In this document: one piece after another, positions 61,202-64,000 of the stretch | Numbering within the stretch: position 1 is the stretch's first letter | Layout of the letters: each line of letters opens with the position of its first letter | Assembly (NCBI RefSeq): GCF_014042345.1 | Contig: NZ_JACEZT010000002.1 | Span: 310,001 to 374,000 of the forward strand | Direction of reading: 5' to 3' | DNA from: Rugamonas brunnea | Lineage (GTDB): Bacteria; Pseudomonadota; Gammaproteobacteria; Burkholderiales; Burkholderiaceae_D | Length of the DNA: 64,000 nt | Program-made: the position numbers and the translations under genes | Notes under the pieces: model-generated | Databases searched by the model: none | Told to the model about the DNA's origin: nothing | The model's input: the letters and a program-made list of their open reading frames with translations, nothing else

Positions 61202-62650
61202 ATGTTGTCCAAAGCCTTGTTTGGCCGTAAGAAGATGTCGACCGTGGATACGGCATGGCTGAGGATGGATTCGGAAGGCAACCAGATGATGATCGTGGGC
61301 GTGGCCATCATGAGCCAGCCCATCGCGCTCGACGGCCTCAAGGAAGCGCTCACCACCCGTTTCCTGGCCTACCGCCGCTTCCGCAGCCGCGTGGTGCAGG
61401 ACGTGACGGGCGCCTGGTGGCAGGAGCAGGAGGTGAACCTGGACGACCACGTGGTCAACCTGCGCCTGCACGATGCGCCCGATGGCGGCTGCAACAAGCC
61501 GGCGCTGCAGGGGCTGGTGGGGCGGCTGTCGCAGCAGCCGCTGGACCCGGTGCTGCCGCTGTGGCAGATGCACCTGGTCGACAACTGCGTGGGCGAGGAC
61601 GGCAAGGTGCGCCAGGCCCTGATCGTGCGCATCCACCACTGCATCGCCGACGGCGTGGCGCTGGTGGGCGTGTTCATGTCCATGTTCGGCGCCCATCCGG
61701 ACAGCCAGTTGCACCGGCCGTCCGAGGTCGCCGTCGAGGCGGCCGAGGAGAATCCGTGGGAGCAGATCCTGCTGCCGATCACGGCCACCACCGTCAAGGC
61801 CATCGACCTGTCGTCGGCCATGTGGCTCAAGTCGATGCGGCTGTGGACCGACATGCCGCAGATGGTCGGCAAGATCGGCCAGCTGGGCCAGACGGCCACC
61901 AAGCTGGCGCTGGACGCCGTCAAGCTCACCACCATGGACTCCGACAGCGCCACGCGCCTGAAGGGCAAGCCCAATGGCCGCAAGCACGTGGCCTGGAGCG
62001 AGCCGCTGCCGCTGTCCGAGGTCAAGGCCATCAGCAAGGCCTACGGCTGCTCGATCAACGACGTGCTGATGGCCAGCGTGGCTGGCGCTTTGCGCGCCTA
62101 CCTGCGCGCCTGCGGCGACACGGTGGACCCGGCCTGCCAGGTGCGGGTGATGGTGCCGGTCAACCTGCGCAAGGCCGACGGCCACCAGAAGCTGGGCAAC
62201 GCCTTCGGCCTGGTGCCGCTGGTGCTGCCGGTCGGGCTGGAGGACCCGGTGGCGCGGCTGCGCGAAGTGCAGCGCCGCATGGACGAACTCAAGGGCGGCT
62301 ACACGGCGCTGGTGGCCATGTCGGTGCTGGGCGTGCTGGGCGCCACGCCCAAGCAGGTGCAGAATGAGATTCAGAATTATTTCGCCCGCAAGGCCACGGC
62401 CGTGATGAGCAATGTGCCGGGGCCGCGCACGCCGCTGTACATGGCCGGCAGCCAGCTCGACCAGGTCATGTTCTGGGTGCCGCAGTCGGGCGACATCGGC
62501 ATCGGGGTATCGATCCTCAGCTACAACGGCGGGGTGCAGTTCGGCATCGTGACGGACGACGCGCTGGCGCGCGATCCGGAGAACATCATCCGCCGCTTCG
62601 AACCGGAGTTCGAAAAGCTGGTGCTGCTGGCGCTGATGGACGAGGTCTGA
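61202..62650 (+). CDS. Wax ester synthase / diacylglycerol acyltransferase (WS/DGAT)
   Basis: 482 residues. Esterifies acyl-CoA with long-chain alcohol or diacylglycerol. The catalytic HHxxxDG is IHHCIADGVALVG (about residue 144). Other family motifs are MSNVPGPRTPLYMAGSQL near residue 400 and INDVLMASVAGALRAYL near residue 280. The opening LSKALFGRKKMSTVDTAWLR has the conserved D/W pair. A strong AGAGGAGATGCTCG ribosome binding site is present. Its product, wax or triacylglycerol, would be a second storage lipid beside PHA. Confidence 0.93.
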   Translation: MLSKALFGRKKMSTVDTAWLRMDSEGNQMMIVGVAIMSQPIALDGLKEALTTRFLAYRRFRSRVVQDVTGAWWQEQEVNLDDHVVNLRLHDAPDGGCNKPALQGLVGRLSQQPLDPVLPLWQMHLVDNCVGEDGKVRQALIVRIHHCIADGVALVGVFMSMFGAHPDSQLHRPSEVAVEAAEENPWEQILLPITATTVKAIDLSSAMWLKSMRLWTDMPQMVGKIGQLGQTATKLALDAVKLTTMDSDSATRLKGKPNGRKHVAWSEPLPLSEVKAISKAYGCSINDVLMASVAGALRAYLRACGDTVDPACQVRVMVPVNLRKADGHQKLGNAFGLVPLVLPVGLEDPVARLREVQRRMDELKGGYTALVAMSVLGVLGATPKQVQNEIQNYFARKATAVMSNVPGPRTPLYMAGSQLDQVMFWVPQSGDIGIGVSILSYNGGVQFGIVTDDALARDPENIIRRFEPEFEKLVLLALMDEV

Positions 62651-62739
62651 AAAACAGAACGGCGGCCTGCGCTTGCGCGCCGGGCCGCCGGTTCCGGTGC
62701 CTGGGCAGGCACTTGTCCAGTATTGCTACTGCGGGCAGA

Positions 62740-63024
62740 TCACTTCTTCTTCGGATTGACAGCGGCTTTCAGCGTCGCGCCAGCGGAGAATTTCGGGGTC
62801 TTCGACGCGGCGATCTTGATCGCTTCGCCGGTGGCAGGATTACGGCCTTTGCGTGCGGCGCGCTTGGCAACGGCGAAAGTGCCGAAGCCGGTGATGCCTA
62901 CCGTGTCACCCTTTTTCAGGCGCTCGGTGATGATGGCGATCAGCGTGTTCACCGCACCGTTGGCGGCAGCAGCGGACATCTCGGTGCGTTTCGCAAACTC
63001 TGCAATCAATTCGCCTTTTTTCAT
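62740..63024 (-). CDS. HU family DNA-binding protein
   Basis: 94 residues from ATG 63024 with an AAGGAGGTAGTA ribosome binding site. MKKGELIAEFAKRTEMSAAA, GFGTFAVAKRAARKGRNPAT and GEAIKIAASKTPKFSAG are typical of HU/IHF proteins; the Lys-rich C-terminus PKKK is common in betaproteobacterial HU. Binds and bends DNA without strong sequence preference. Confidence 0.95.
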   Translation of the reverse strand: MKKGELIAEFAKRTEMSAAAANGAVNTLIAIITERLKKGDTVGITGFGTFAVAKRAARKGRNPATGEAIKIAASKTPKFSAGATLKAAVNPKKK

Positions 63025-63295
63025 TACTACCTCCTTGGTTAATAGAGCGCGCAGATTAGCATAAATATTGTCAAATGTAATGGTTTCTCGTTGAAGTAGG
63101 CCATACAGTAGCTGACATGCCACGCCGCGCGCCCGAAAAACACCTGTGCTGGCAGGCTTTATGACGCGCCGCACCACGTTTTGCCTTGTCTGGCGGCGCC
63201 CCGCGCGGCATGCGAAAAAGCCGCAACGCCGGCGCCTGTGGCGCGCCCGCGCGGCCCCGCAAAGGGTTATGATCTGTACCAGCGAGGACACCATC

Positions 63296-64000
63296 ATGAG
63301 TTTTTCGGACGAGATCCTGATTGCGTACGCGGACGGCGAACTGGACGAGGCGACCCGCCGCGCCGTCGAGGAAGCCATGCGGCAGGACGACAGCGTGGCG
63401 CGGCGCGTGGCGCACTACCGGGCGCTGCGCCAGGGCCAGTACGCGGCCCAGGCCCCGCGCGAGAGCGCGCGCCCGCGGCGCGGCGCCAACGTGGTGCAGC
63501 TCGACGCCGTGCGGGCCAGCCGCGCCGCCAACCACAGCGCGGCCCGCCGCGCGCGCCGGCGTCACTGGGGCTGGCTGGAAGGGGGCGCGCTGGCGCTGGC
63601 GCTGCTGGTCGGGGTGGTGGCCGGCAAATTCGGCCTGGCCCGCTGGCAGCCCGGCTGGTTCGGCCCGCCGACACCGGTCACGGTGGTGGCCAGCCATGAC
63701 GGCATGCTGGCCGCCCAGGGCGCGCTGGCGTCGGCGCTCAGTTTGCAGATGGGGGGCGCGGCCACGGCGTCGAGTGAAGTGCGGATCGGCCTCAGTTTCC
63801 TGTCGCGCGAGGGCGGCTACTGCCGCACGTTCACCTTGGCCGGCACGGGGCAGGAGCTGACGGGTCTGGCTTGCCGGGCCAGCGACGAGTGGCGCATCCC
63901 GGTATTGGTGCAGGGCGGCAAACCGATGCCGCAGATAGGCGTCTACAAGCGGGGCGGGGCGGAGATGCCGACGGCCTTGCTGGAAGCGATAGACCAGCGC
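63296..64000 (+). CDS. Anti-sigma-factor-like membrane protein, 3' end outside the window
   Basis: 235 residues are visible and the frame stays open at the window edge. ATG 63296 follows GCGAGGACACC. The cytoplasmic N-terminus DEILIAYADGELDEATRRAV resembles anti-sigma domains but lacks the zinc HxxxCxxC. One transmembrane helix lies at about residues 98-118 (LALALLVGVVAGKFGLA), and the periplasmic part holds GEGGYCRTFTL-like LSREGGYCRTFTLAG and GLACRASDEWRIPV. It probably pairs with an ECF sigma factor gene upstream or downstream, but none is in view. Confidence 0.7.
   Translation, partial: MSFSDEILIAYADGELDEATRRAVEEAMRQDDSVARRVAHYRALRQGQYAAQAPRESARPRRGANVVQLDAVRASRAANHSAARRARRRHWGWLEGGALALALLVGVVAGKFGLARWQPGWFGPPTPVTVVASHDGMLAAQGALASALSLQMGGAATASSEVRIGLSFLSREGGYCRTFTLAGTGQELTGLACRASDEWRIPVLVQGGKPMPQIGVYKRGGAEMPTALLEAIDQR

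Overview
The window is GC-rich chromosomal DNA with dense genes and short gaps. Its content points to a betaproteobacterium of the order Burkholderiales, most likely Oxalobacteraceae (Massilia/Duganella-like). The pointers are the ispB // rplU-rpmA-obgE-proB block, nth next to an orphan rsxB, PHA depolymerase plus a PHA granule-region protein, HU, and fdxA with a TrxR-like ferredoxin reductase. This assignment is inference from gene content. I see no prophage, transposase, CRISPR array or rRNA.

Layout. (1) 1-3.8 kb: nucleoside salvage and catabolism (3' end of an ALDH16-like aldehyde dehydrogenase, deoA, cdd, and a long second deaminase). (2) 3.8-7.2 kb: a VOC protein, a three-gene LytS/LytTR-type two-component operon with a small membrane protein, and a GNAT acetyltransferase. 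(3) 7.2-20.6 kb: the centrepiece, a reductive pyrimidine catabolism locus. A MocR regulator and a RutR-like TetR regulator face an eight-gene plus-strand run: omega-amino acid aminotransferase, ald, mmsA, preT, preA, NCS1 transporter, hydA and an N-carbamoyl-beta-alanine amidohydrolase. Together these can import uracil or thymine, reduce and open the ring, release beta-alanine, transaminate it onto pyruvate, oxidise the semialdehyde to acetyl-CoA (or propionyl-CoA), and recycle alanine to pyruvate. A RutR-box-like palindrome overlaps a candidate promoter in the divergent gap.

(4) 20.7-22.1 kb: two small secreted proteins flank a duplicated ~160-180 bp unit on the minus strand. Each copy ends in an intrinsic terminator and carries a conserved CU-rich (anti-Shine-Dalgarno-like) segment plus a tiny ORF. 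It is the best candidate for something undescribed. (5) 22.2-25.8 kb: LysR regulator // puuD (urate hydroxylase) and an M20 hydrolase, which extends the nucleobase theme to purines. (6) 25.9-29.5 kb: pqiABC. (7) 29.6-33.3 kb: LysR // histidine phosphatase and acyl-CoA dehydrogenase, then a single-Cache periplasmic protein. (8) 33.3-39.6 kb: a Cus-type heavy-metal RND efflux operon with a small Met/His/Cys-containing secreted protein. (9) 39.8-44.5 kb: a PEBP protein and a four-gene flavin redox operon (PepSY, DUF2271, PepSY-flavodoxin-reductase fusion, ApbE).

(10) 44.8-48.3 kb: a PAS-type chemoreceptor, a SnoaL/MarR pair, tRNA-Pro(CGG) with a nearby degenerate copy of its 3' half, and arsC. 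(11) 48.3-55.2 kb: housekeeping (ispB, rplU, rpmA, obgE, proB, nth, rsxB) and a solute-binding protein. (12) 55.3-63.0 kb: storage-lipid and redox genes (phaZ, ferredoxin reductase, fdxA, an emfourin-like protein, an ion transporter, a PHA granule-region protein, acyl-CoA-binding protein, a WS/DGAT acyltransferase) and HU. The window ends inside a membrane anti-sigma-factor-like gene.

The longest minus- or plus-strand ORFs opposite these genes (up to 833 codons) are GC-rich shadows and are not annotated.
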